Below, piece after piece: positions 52,535 to 64,000 of a stretch of 64,000 nt of DNA. Below the pieces are notes generated by a model that saw only the letters and a program-made list of their open reading frames with translations, did not search any database and was not told the DNA's origin. A program made the translations under genes and the position numbers. Origin of the DNA: Chamaelirium japonicum (taxonomy: Eukaryota > Streptophyta > Magnoliopsida > Liliales > Melanthiaceae); assembly GCA_947650365.1 (NCBI GenBank), contig CANTAL010000101.1, positions 921,716 through 985,715 on the forward strand, in the 5' to 3' direction. The number at the start of each line of letters is the position of its first letter. The stretch's first letter is position 1.

Positions 52535-55500
52535 GAATGAATTAGAATGGATTGTATGAATGAATTAGAATGGATACATTCATGCGAATGAATTAGAATG
52601 GATCATACGAATGAGTAAGAATGGATCGTACGAATGAGTAAGAATGGATCGTACGAATGAATTAGAATAGATCGTACGAATGAATTAGAATGGATCGTAT
52701 GAATGAATTAGAATGGATACATTCGTGCGAATGAATTAGAATGGATCGTACAAATGAACTAGAATGGATACATTCATGCGAATGAATTAGAATGGATCGT
52801 ACGAATGAATTAGAATGGATCGTACGAATGAATTAGAATGGATCGTACGAATGAATTAGAATGGATACATTCTTGCGAATGAATTAGAATGGATCGGACG
52901 AATAAATTAGAATGGATCGTATGAATGAATTAGAATGGATCAAATGAATGAATTAGAATGGTTACATTCATGCGAATGAATTAGAATGGATCGTACGAAT
53001 GGATTAGAATGGATCGTACGAATGGATTAGAATGGATACATTCGAGCGAATGAATTAGAATGGATCGTACGAATGAATTAGAATGGATCGTACGAATGGA
53101 TTAGAATCGATCCTACGAATGGATTAGAATGGATACCTTTGTGCATATGAATTAGAATGGATCGTACGAATGAATTAGAATGGATCATATTAATGAATTA
53201 GAATGGATCATATTAATGAATTAGAATGGATCGTACAAATGAATTAGAATGGATACATTCGTGCGAATGAATTAGAATGGATCGTGCGAATCCATTAGAC
53301 TGGATCGTGCGAATGAATAAGAATGGATCATACGAATGAATTAGAATGGATCATACGAATTAGAATGAATTAGAATGAATCGTATGAATTAGAATGGATC
53401 GTACGAATGAATTATAATGGATCGTACGAATGATTTAGAATGGATCGTATGAATGAATTATAATGGATCGTGCGAATGAATTAGAATGGATCGTACAAAT
53501 GAGTAAGAATGGATCGTACGAATGAATAGAATGGAGCGTAAGAATGAATTAGAATGGATACATTCGTGTGAATGAATTAGAATGGATCGTATGAATGAAT
53601 TAGAATAGATTTTGTGAAAAAATTAGAATGGATTAGAATGGATCGTACGAATGAATTAGAATGCATACATTCGTGCGAATGAATTAGAATGGATCGGACG
53701 AATGAATTAGAATGGATCGTACGAATGAATTAGAATGGATCGTACGAATGAATTAGAATAGATTGTACGAATGAATTAGAATGGATCAAATGAATAAATT
53801 AGAATGGTTACATTCATGCGAATGAATTAGAATGGATCGTACGAATGGATTAGAATGGATCGTACGAATGGATTAGAATGGATACATACGTGCGAATGAA
53901 TTAGAATGGATCATACAAATGAATTAGAATAGATCGTACGAATGAATTAGAATGGATCTTACGAATGAATTAGAATGGATCGTACGAACGAATTAGAATG
54001 GATCGTACGAATGAATTAGAATGGATACATTCGTGCGAATAAATTACAATGGATCGGACGAATGAATTAGAATGGATCGTACGAATGAATTAGAATGGAT
54101 CAAATGAATGAATTAGAATGGTTACATTCATGCGAATGAATTAGAATGGATCGTACGGAATGAATTATAATAGATTGTATGAATGAATTAGAATGGATAC
54201 ATTCGTGCGAATCAATTAGAATGGATCATACGAATGAGTAAGAATGTATCGTACGAATGAAATAGAATGGATTGTACGAATGAATTAGAATGGATCGTAC
54301 AAATGTATCAGAATGGATCGTACGAATGAATTAGAATGGATCGTACGAATGTATTAGAATGGATCGTACGAATGAATTAGAATGGATCATGCGAATGAAT
54401 TAGAATGGATCGTACCAATGAGTAAGAATGGATCGTACGAATGAATAGAATAGATCGTATGAATGAATTAGAATGGATACATTCGTGTGAATGAATTAGA
54501 ATGGATCGTATGAATGAATTAGAATAGATTTTGTGAAAGAATTAGAATGGATTAGAAAGGATCGTACGAATGAATTAGAATGGATACAATCGTGCGAATG
54601 AATTAGAATGGATCGGACGAATGAATTAGAATGGATCGTATGAATGAATTAGAATAGATCGTACGAATGAATTAGAATAGATTATGCGAATGAATTAGAA
54701 TGGATCGTACGAATGAATTAGAACGGATCGTACGAATAAATTAGAATGGATCATACGAATGAGTAAGAATGGATCGTACGAATGAATTAGAATGGATCGT
54801 ACGAATGAATTAGAATGGATCGTACGAATAAATTAGAATGGATACATTCGTCCGAATGAATTAGAATGGATCATACGAATGAGTAAGAATGGATCATACG
54901 AATGAAATAGAATAGATTGTACGAATGAATTAGAATGGATCCTAGGAATGAATTAGAATGGATCGTGTGAAATACGAATGAATTAGAATGGATATATTCG
55001 TGCAAATGAATTAGAATGGATCGTATGAATGTATTAGAATGGATCGTATGAGTGAATTAGAATGGATCGTGCGAATGAATTAGAATAGATTGTACGAATG
55101 AATTAGAATGTATCGTACGAATGAATTAGAATGGATCGTACGAATGAACTAGAATGGATACATTCGTGCGAATGAATTAGAATGGATCGTACGAATGAAT
55201 TAGAATGGATCGTGCGAAATAATTAGAATGGATCGTTTGAATGAATTAGAATAGATCGTATGAATGAATTAGAATGGATCGTACGAATGAATTAGAATGG
55301 ATCCTACGAATGAATTAGAATGGATCATACGAATGAATTAGAATGGATCATGCGAAATGAATTAGAATGGATCGTGCGAAATAATTAGAATGGATCGTAC
55401 GAATGAATTAGAATGGATCATACGAATTAATTAGAATGGATCATACGAATGAATTAGAATGGATCGTACGAATGAATTAGAATAGATCGTACGAATGAAT

Positions 55501-56043
55501 TAGAATGGATCGTACGAATGAATTAGAATGGATCGTACAAATGAATTAGAATGGATCGTACAAATGAATTAGAATGGATTAGAATGGATCGTGCGAATGA
55601 ATTAGAATGGATCGTACGAATGAATTAGAATGGATTGTATGAATGAATTAGAATGGATCTTACGAATGAATTAGAATGGATCGTACGAATGAATTAGAAT
55701 GGATCCTACGAATGAATTAGAATGGATACATTCGTTCGAAGGAATTAGAATAGATCGGACGAATGAATTAGAATGGATCGTACGAATGAATTAGAATGGA
55801 TCGTACGAATAAATTAGAATGGATACATTCATCCGAATGAATTAGAATGGATCATACGAATGATTAAGAATGGATCGTATAAATGAAATAGAATAGATTG
55901 TACGAATGAATTAGAATGGATCCTACGAATGAATTAGAATGGATCGTGTGAAAGAATTAGAATGGATTGTATGAATGAATTAGAATGGATCGTATGAATG
56001 AATTAGAATGGATCGTGCGAATGAATTCGAATGGATCATACGA
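52505..56043 (+). repeat. forward satellite block 56 (pairs with block 38)
   Basis: Copy 2 of block 38, with the same truncated units, ending at junction A. Confidence 0.92.
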
Positions 56044-56404
56044 ATTCATTCTAATTCATTCAGATAATCCATTCTAATTCTTTCACACGATCTATTCTAA
56101 TTCATTCATAGGATCCATTCTAATTCATTCATACAATCTATTCTATTTCATTCGTACGATCCATTCTTACTCATTCGTATGATCCATTCTAATTCATTCG
56201 GACGAATGTATCCATTCTAATTTATTCGTACGATCCATTCTAATTCATTCGTACGATCCATTCTAATTCATTCGTCCGATCCATTCTAATTCATTCGCAC
56301 GAATGTATCCATTCTAATTCATTCGTACGGTCCATTCTAATTCATTCGCACAATCCATTCTATTTCATTCGTACGATCCATTCTTACTCATACATATGAT
56401 CCAT
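56044..56404 (-). repeat. reverse satellite block 57 (pairs with block 39)
   Basis: Copy 2 of block 39, from junction A to junction B in its opposite orientation. Confidence 0.9.
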
Positions 56405-56754
56405 TATGGATACATTCGTGCGAATGAATTAGAATGGATCATACGAATGAGTAAGAATGGATCGTACGAATGAAATAGAATGGATTGTGCGAATGAATTA
56501 GAATGGATCGTACGAATAAATTAGAATGGATCGTGTGAAAGAATTAGAATGGATTGTATGAATGAATTAGAATAGATCGTATGAATGAATTAGAATGGAT
56601 CGTATGAATGAATTAAAATAGATCATACGAATGAACTAGAATGGATACATTCGTGCGAATGAATTAGAATGGATCGTACGAATGAATTAGAATGGATCAT
56701 ACGAATGAATTAGAATGGATCTTACGAATGAATTAGAATGGATCGTACGAATGC
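56405..56754 (+). repeat. forward satellite block 58 (pairs with block 40)
   Basis: Copy 2 of block 40, ending at junction C. Confidence 0.9.
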
Positions 56755-57184
56755 ACGATCCATGCTAATTCATTCGTTCGATCAATTCTAATTCATTAGC
56801 ACGATCCATTCTAATTCATTCGTACGATCCATTCTAATTCATTCGCATGATCCATTCTAATTCATTCGTACGATCCATTCTAATTCTTTCACACGATCCA
56901 TTCTATTTCATTCGTACGATCCATTCTAATTAATTCGTACGATCTATTCTAATTCATTCGTACGATCTATTCTAATTCATTCATACGATCCATTCTAATT
57001 TCTTCGTACGATCCATTCTAATTCATTCATACAATCCATTCTAATTCTTTCACACGATCCATTCTAATTCATTCGTACGATCTATTCTAATTCATTCGTG
57101 TAATCCATTCTATTTCATTCGTACGATCCATTCTTACTCATTCGTACGATCCATTCTAATTCATTCACACAAATGTATCCATTC
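56755..57184 (-). repeat. reverse satellite block 59 (pairs with block 41)
   Basis: Copy 2 of block 41. Confidence 0.9.
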
Positions 57185-57586
57185 GTATGAATGAATTAGA
57201 ATAGATTGTTCGAATGAATTAGAATGGATCGTACGAATGAATTAGAATGGATCGTATGAATGAATTAGAATGGATCGTACGAATGAATTTGAATGGATCG
57301 TGCGAATGAAATAGAATGGATACATTCGTGCGAATAAATTAGAATGGATCGGACAAATTAATTAGAATGGATCGGACGAATGAATTAGAATGGATCGTAC
57401 GAATGAATTAGAATGGATCGTACGAATAAATAAGAATGGATACATTCGTCCGAATGAATTAAAATGGATCATACGAATGAGTAAGAATGGATCGTATGAA
57501 TGAAATAGAATAGATTGTACGAATGAATTAGAATGGATCCTACGAATGAATTAGAATGGATCGTGCGAATGAATTAAAATGGATTG
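57185..57586 (+). repeat. forward satellite block 60 (pairs with block 42)
   Basis: Copy 2 of block 42. Its closing hairpin (57567-57605) has one arm mismatch (AATTAAAATGG) not present in copy 1. Confidence 0.9.
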
Positions 57587-60500
57587 GATCCATTCTAATT
57601 CATTCGCATGAATGTAACCATTCAAATTCATTCATTTGATCCATTCTAATTCATTCGTACGATCCATTCTAATTCATTCGTCCGATCCATTCTAATCCAT
57701 TCGCACGATCTGTTCTTATTCATTCGCACAATCCATTCTAATTCATTCGCACGAATGTATCCCTTCTAATTCATTCGTACGATCCATTCTAATTCATTCG
57801 TACGATCCATTCTAATTCATTCGTATGATCCATTCTAATTAATTCATATGATCCATTCTAATTCATTCGTACGATCCATTCTAATTCATTCGTACGATCC
57901 ATTCTAATTCATTCGTACGATCCATTCTAATCCATTCTAGTTCATTCGTACGATCCATTCTAATTCCTTCGTACGATCCATTTTAATTCATTCGTACGAT
58001 CCATTCTAATCCATTCGTACGATCCATTCTAATTTATTCGTATGATCCATTCTAATTAATTCGTATGATCCATTCTAATTCATTCGTACGATCCATTCTA
58101 ATTCATTCATACAATCCATTCTAATTCATTCGCACGAATGTATCCATTCTAATTAATTCGTACGATCCATTCTAATTCATTCGTATGATCCATTCTAATT
58201 CATTCGCACAATCCATTCTACTTCATTCGTACGATCCATTCTTACTCATTGGTACGATCCATTCTAATTCATTCGCACGAATGTATCCATTCTAATTCAT
58301 TCGTACGAATCCATTCTAATTCATTCGTACAATCTATTCTATTTCATTCGTACGATCCATTCTTACTCATTCGTATGATCCATTCTAATTCATTCGGACG
58401 AATGTATCCATTCTAATTTATTCGTAGGATCCATTCTAATTCATTCGTACGATCCATTCTAATTCATTCGTACGATCCATTCTAATTCATTCGTCCGATC
58501 CATTCTAATTCATTCGCACGAATGTATCCATTCTAATTCATTCGTACGATCCATTCTAATTCATTCGTACGATCCATTCTAATTCAATCGTAAGATCCAT
58601 TCTAATTCATTCGTACGATCCATTCTAATTCATTCTAATTCATTCGCACGAATGTATCCATTCTAATTCATTCGTACGATCCATTCTAATTCATTAATAT
58701 GATCCATTCTAATTCATTCGTACGATCAATTCTAATTCATATGCACAAAGGTATCCATTCTAATCCATTCGTATGATCCATTCTAATCCATTCGTACGAT
58801 CCATTCTAATTCATTCGTACGATGCATTCTAATTCATTCGCTCGAATGTATCCATTCTAATCCATACGTACGATCCATTCGTACGATCCATTCTAATTCA
58901 TTCGCATGAATGTAACCATTCTAATTCATTCATTTGATCCATTCTAATTCAATCGTACGATCCATTCTAATTCATTCGTCGGATCCATTCTAATTCATTA
59001 GCACGATCCATTCTAATTCATTCGTACGATCCATTCTAATTCATTCGTACGATCCATTCTAATTCATTCGCACGATCCATTCTAATTCATTCATAGGATC
59101 CATTCTAATTCACTCATACGATCTATTATAATTCTTTCGCATGAATGTATCCATTTTAATTCATTCGCACGAATGTATCCATTCTAATTCATTCGTACGA
59201 TCCATTCTAATTCATTTGTACGATCCATTCTAATTCATTCGTACGATCCATTCTAATTCATTCGTAAGATCCATTCTAATTCATTCGTACGATCCATTCT
59301 AATTCATTCTAATTCATTCGTACGATCCATTCTAATTCATTCGTATGATCTATTCTTATTCATTCGCACGATCCAGTCTAATTGATTCGCACGATCCATT
59401 CTAATTCATTCGCACGAATGTATCCATTCTAATTCATTCGTATGATCCATTCTTATTCATTAATATGATCCATTCTAATTCATTCGTACGATCCATTCTA
59501 ATTCATTCGTATGATCTATTCTTATTCATTCGCACGATCCAGTCTAATTGATTCGCACGATCCATTCTAATTCATTCGCACGAATGTATCCATTCTAATT
59601 CATTCGTATGATCCATTCTAATTCATTAATATGATCCATTCTAATTCATTCGTACGATCCATTCTAATTCATATGCACAAAGGTATCCATTCTAATCCAT
59701 TCGTAGGATCCATTCTAATCCATTCGTACGATCCATTCTAATTCATTCGTACGATCCATTCTAATTCCTTCGCTCGAATGTATCCATTCTAATCCATTCG
59801 TACGATTCATTCTAATCCATTCATACGATCCATTCTAATTCATTCGCATGAATGTAACCATTCTAATTCATTCATTTGATCCATTCTAATTCATTCGTAC
59901 GATCCATTCTAATTTATTCGTCCGATCTATTCTAATTCATTCACACGAATGGATACATTCTAGTTCATTCGTACGATCCATTCTAATTCATTCGTACGAT
60001 CCATTCTAATTCATTCGTACGATCCATTCTAATTCATTCATACAATCCATTCTTATTCATTCGCACGGTCCATTCTAATTCACTCATACGATCCATTCCA
60101 ATACATTCATACGATCCATTCTAATTCATTTGCACGAATATATCCATTCTAATTCATTCGTACGATCTATTCTAATTCGTTCGTACGATCCATTCTAATT
60201 CATTCATACGATACATTCTAATTCATTCGTACGATCCATTCTAATTCATTCGCACAAATGTATCCATTCTAATTCATTCGTACGATCCATTCTAATTCAT
60301 TCGTACGATCCATTCTAATTCATTCGTACGATCCATTCTAATTCTTTCGTACGATCCATTCTAATTCATTCGCGAATGTATCCATTCTAATTCATTCGTA
60401 CGATCCATTCTAATTCATTTGTACGATCCATTCTAATTCATTCATACGATCCATTCTAATTCATTCATACAATCCATTCTAATTCTTTCACACGATCCAT

Positions 60501-61666
60501 TCAAATTCATTCGTACGATCCATTCTAATTCATTCGTATGATCCATTCTAATTCATTCGCACGAATGTATCCATTCTAATCCATTCGTACGATCCATTCT
60601 AATCCATTCGTACGATCGATTCTAATTCATTCGCATGAACGTAACCATTCTAATTCATTCATTTGATCCATTCTAATTCATTCGTACGATCCATTCTAAT
60701 TCATTCGTCCGATCCATTCTAATTCATTCGCACGAATGTATCCATTCTAATTCATTCGTACGATCCATTCTAATCCATTCTAATTCTTTCACACGATCCA
60801 TTCTAATTCATTCGTAGGATCCATTCTAATTCATTCGTACAATCTATTCTATTTCATTCATACGATCCATTCTTACTCATTCGTATGATCCATTCTAATT
60901 CATTCTTAAGATCCATTCTAATTCATTCGTACGATCCATTCTTACTCATTCGTATGATCCATTCTAATTCATTCGCACGAATGTATCCATTCTAATTCAT
61001 TCATAAAATCCATTCTAATTCATTCCGTACAATCCATTCTAATTCATTCGCACAAATATAACCATTCTAATTCATTCGTACGATCCATTCTAATTCATTC
61101 GTATGATCCATTCTAATTCCTTCGTACGATCCATTCTAATTCCTTCGTACGATCCATTCTAATTCCTCCGTACGATCCATTCTATTAAATTCATATGATC
61201 CATTCTAATTCCTTCGTACGATCCATTCTAATTCCTTCGTATCCATTCTAATTCACTCATACGATCCATTCTAATTCCTTCGTACGATCCATTCTAATTC
61301 ATTCATACAATCCATTCTAATTCATTCGCACGAATGTATCCATTCTAATTCATTCGTACGATCAGTTCTAATTCATTCACAAAATCTATTCTAATTTATT
61401 CATACGATCCATTCTAATTCATTCACACGAATGTATCCATTCTAATTCATTCATACGATCCATTCTAATTCATTCGTACGATCCATTCTAATTCACTCAT
61501 ACGATTCATTCTAATACATTCATACGATCCATTCTAATTCATTTGCACGAATATATCCATTCTAATTCATTCGTACGATCCATTCTAATTCCTTCGTACG
61601 ATCCATTATAATTCATTCGTACGATCCCTTCTAATTCATTCGTACGATCGATTCTAATTCATTCGT
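57587..61666 (-). repeat. reverse satellite block 61 (crosses the right edge of the 17.5-kb copy)
   Basis: A 4-kb reverse block. The first ~2.7 kb pair with block 43; beyond ~60280 the sequence is a different series of reverse units. Ends at CATTCGTACGAATGGATTAG. Confidence 0.92.
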
Positions 61667-62329
61667 ACGAATGGATTAGAATGAATTAGAATGGATCGTA
61701 CGAATGAATTAGAATGGATCGTATGAGTGAATTAGAATGGATACGAAGGAATTAGAATGGATCGTACGAAGGAATTCGAATGGATCATACGAATGTAATA
61801 GAATGGATCGTATGAAGGAATTAGAATGAATCGTACGAAGGAATTAGAATGGATCGTACGAAGGAATTAGAATGGATATATTCGTGCAAATGAATTAGAA
61901 TGGATCGTATGAATGAATTAGAATGGATCGTATGAGTGAATTAGAACAGATAGTACGAATAAAGTAGAATGGATCGTATGAATGAATTAGAATGGATACA
62001 TTCGTGTGAATGAATTAGAATGGATCGTATGAATGAATTAGAATAGATTTTGTGAATGAATTAGAATGGATTGTACGAATGAATTAGAATGGATACATTC
62101 GTGCGAATGAATTAGAATGGATTGCATGAATGAATTAGAATGGATCGTACGAATGAACTAGAATGGATACATTCGTGCGAATGAATTAGAATGGATCGTA
62201 CGAATGAATTAGAATGGATCGTACGAATGAATTAGAATAGATTGCGCGAATGAATTAGAATGGATCGTGCGAATGAAATAGAATGGATACAAATGAATTA
62301 GAATGGATCATACGAATGAATTAGAATGA
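61667..62329 (+). repeat. forward satellite block 62
   Basis: Includes several GAAGGAATTAG units in a row (61743-61865) and a truncated unit (GGATACGAAGG). Ends at TTAGAATGACGATCC, a join without dyad symmetry. Confidence 0.9.
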
Positions 62330-62940
62330 CGATCCATTCTTACTCATTCGTATGATCCATTCTAATTTATTCGCACGAATGTATCCATTCTAATTCATTC
62401 GTACGTCTAATTCATTCGTACGATCCATTCTAATTCATTCGCACGATCCATTCTAATTCATTCGCAGGAATGTATCCATTCTCATTCATTTGCACGATCC
62501 ATTCTAATTCATTCCTATGATCTATTCTAATTCATTCGTACGATCCATTCTAATTCATTCGCTCGAATGTATCCATTCTAATTCATTCGTACGATCCATT
62601 CTAATTCGTTCATATGATCCATTCTAATTCGTTCATACGATCCATTCTATTTCGTTTGTACGATCCATTCTAATTCATTCGTATGATCCATTCTAATTCA
62701 TTCCTACGATCTATTCTAATTCATTCGCTCGAATATATCCATTCTAATTCATTCGTTCGATCCATTCTAATTCATTCGCACAATCCATTCTAATTCATTT
62801 GTATGATCCATTCTAATCCATTCGTACAATCCATTCTAATTCATTCGTACGATCCATTCTAATTCATTCGTACGATCCATTCTAATTCATTCGCACGAAT
62901 GTATCCATTCTAGTTCATTCATACGATCCATTCTAATTCA
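62330..62940 (-). repeat. reverse satellite block 63
   Basis: Has a deletion unit near 62400 (CGTACGTCTAATTC). Ends in the hairpin at 62925-62962. Confidence 0.9.
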
Positions 62941-62962
62941 TACGAATGAATTAGAATGGATC
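62925..62962. repeat. strand-switch hairpin, 17-bp arms
   Basis: Left arm GATCCATTCTAATTCAT, loop ACGA, right arm its exact complement. Confidence 0.93.
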
Positions 62963-63270
62963 ATACGAATGAGTAAGAATGGATCGTACGAATGAAATAG
63001 AATGGATCGTACGAATGAATTAGAATGGATCGTACGAATAAATTAGAATGGATATATTCGTCCGAATGAATTAGAATGGATCATACGAATGAGTAAGAAT
63101 GGATCGTACGAATGAAATAGAATAGATTGTACGAATGAATTAGAATGGATCCTACGAATGAATTAGAATAGATCGTGTGAAAGAATTAGAATGGATTGTA
63201 TGAATGAATTAGAATGGATCGTATGAATGAATTAGAATGGATCGTGCGAATGAATTCGAATGGATCGTAC
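62941..63270 (+). repeat. forward satellite block 64
   Basis: The complete ~330-bp module (GAGTAAGAA, ATTCGTCCG, GTGTGAAAG variants) that leads to junction A. Confidence 0.9.
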
Positions 63271-64000
63271 GAATTCATTCTAATTCATTCATACAATCCA
63301 TTCTAATTCTTTCACACGGTCCATTCTAATTCATTCGTACGTTCCATTCTAAATCATTAGCACGATCCATGCTAATTCATTCGTTCGATCAATTCTAATT
63401 CAGTAGCACGATCCATTCTAATTCATTCGTACGATCCATTCTAATTCATTCGCACGATCCATTCTAATTCATTCATAGGATCCATTCTAATTCATTCATA
63501 CGATATATTCTAATTCTTTCGCACGAATGTATCCATTCTAATTCATTCGCACGAACGTATCCATTCTAATTCATTCGTACGATCCATTCTAATTCATTCG
63601 TACGTTCCATTCAAATTCATTCGCACGATCCATTCTAATTCATTCAGATGATCAATTCTAATTCATTCACACGATCAATTCTAATTCATTCGTACGATCC
63701 ATTCTAATTCATTCGTACAATCCATTCTATTTCATTCGTACGATCCATTCTTACTCATTCGTATGATCCATTCTAATTTATTCGTATGATCCATTCTAAT
63801 TCATTCGTACGATCCATTCTAATTCATTCGTACGATCCATTCTAATTCATTCGCACGAATGTATCCATTCTAGTTCATTCGTACGATCCATTCTAATTCA
63901 TTCGTACGATCAATTCTAATTCATTCGTACGATCCATTCTAATTCATTCGCACGATCCATTCTAATTCATTTGTACGATCCATTCTAATTCATTCATACG
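63271..64000 (-). repeat. reverse satellite block 65 (runs off the window)
   Basis: Junction A flank with the GATCCATGC, GTTCGATCAATTC, TAGCACG series, then ordinary reverse units to the window end. Confidence 0.92.

Larger units (their letters stand above)
42774..60280. repeat. 17.5-kb tandem duplication, copy 2
   Basis: Second copy, in the same orientation and directly abutting the first. It ends near 60280, where copy 1 would continue with a CGTAAGATCC variant but this copy has CGTACGATCC. Differences from copy 1 are sparse single substitutions. The solo LTR copies differ at about six of 1,033 positions by eye (~0.6%). Copies this similar inside one contig could be a recent local duplication or a misjoined allele. 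Confidence 0.93.
1..64000. repeat. 23/28-bp satellite array, strand-switching
   Basis: The whole window except two LTR copies is built from one short unit. The commonest form is 23 bp, a half GAATGAATTAGA followed by a half ATGGATCGTAC, with 8 of 23 bases G or C. A 28-bp form has ACATT inserted after GGAT and usually GTGCG in place of GTACG. The 28-bp form appears at irregular intervals, typically every 4 to 10 units. Each unit carries the perfect 12-bp dyad ATTCGTACGAAT across its boundary, plus GATC and AATT. Variation is concentrated in the CGTACG core. No gene, tRNA, rRNA, telomere repeat or CRISPR array was seen. I do not recognise the satellite as a named family. Confidence 0.97.

Noticed and set aside
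1-64000. CRISPR array
   Set aside because: Units abut with no unique spacers, variation is spread through the unit, and the LTR points to a eukaryote.
1-64000. Human satellite II/III, because of frequent GAATG and CATTC pentamers
   Set aside because: The unit is 23 bp with a CGTACG core and no running GGAAT pentamers. The inserted LTR resembles plant elements. A distant origin of the unit from degenerate pentamers remains possible but cannot be shown here.
1-64000. CENP-B box or telomere repeat
   Set aside because: No match to the TTCG...CGGG pattern of the CENP-B box and no TTTAGGG or TTAGGG runs were found. Centromere identity cannot be claimed from sequence alone.
1-64000. Sustained DNA curvature from the AATT in every unit
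   Set aside because: A 23-bp period is about 2.2 helical turns, so the AATT tracts are not in phase and would not add up to strong bending.

Overview
This 64 kb window is almost entirely satellite DNA. I see no protein-coding or RNA gene in it. The basic unit is 23 bp: a half reading GAATGAATTAGA joined to a half reading ATGGATCGTAC. A 28-bp variant has ACATT inserted after GGAT. At about 23-24 bp per unit, the window holds roughly 2,600 units. The only non-satellite DNA is one 1,033-bp LTR, present twice (28317-29349 and 45821-46853). Each copy is flanked by the 5-bp target duplication GATCG, so it is a solo LTR inserted into a satellite unit. Its minus strand carries a TATA box followed by an ACTTGAGCGTC element, a layout I recall from plant LTR retrotransposons. 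The best guess is therefore a plant heterochromatic block. Decay of the CpG sites of the unit fits a genome that methylates cytosine. Species and chromosomal position cannot be read from the sequence.

The unusual feature is orientation. The array flips strand about 64 times, giving about 65 blocks of roughly 170 bp to 4.2 kb. Forward means ATGGATC reads on the + strand; boundaries are by eye, about +/-10 bp. The switch points are not random. A small set of junctions recurs, several in both orientations, so a few original inversions seem to have been copied around as modules. I use these labels: A, the double GAATTC junction (13 copies); B, the ATCCATAATGGAT junction (9); C, the GCACGATCCATGC junction (7 full or partial); D, a head-to-head palindrome (5); E, GGATCGCACGAATG running into TATCC (3).

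Layout: 1-4637 and 4638-9330 are two copies of a ~4.7 kb unit (the first is cut by the window edge). 9330-25250 is a mosaic of short blocks that alternate every few hundred bases. 25251-42773 and 42774-60280 are a head-to-tail tandem duplication of ~17.5 kb; each copy has the solo LTR with the same target duplication and the same series of strand switches. 60280-64000 is further mosaic satellite.

Nothing here works as a gene set. The biology of interest is structural: an inversion-rich satellite, amplified at three scales (23 bp, 4.7 kb, 17.5 kb), with perfect palindromes of up to 60 bp at strand switches.
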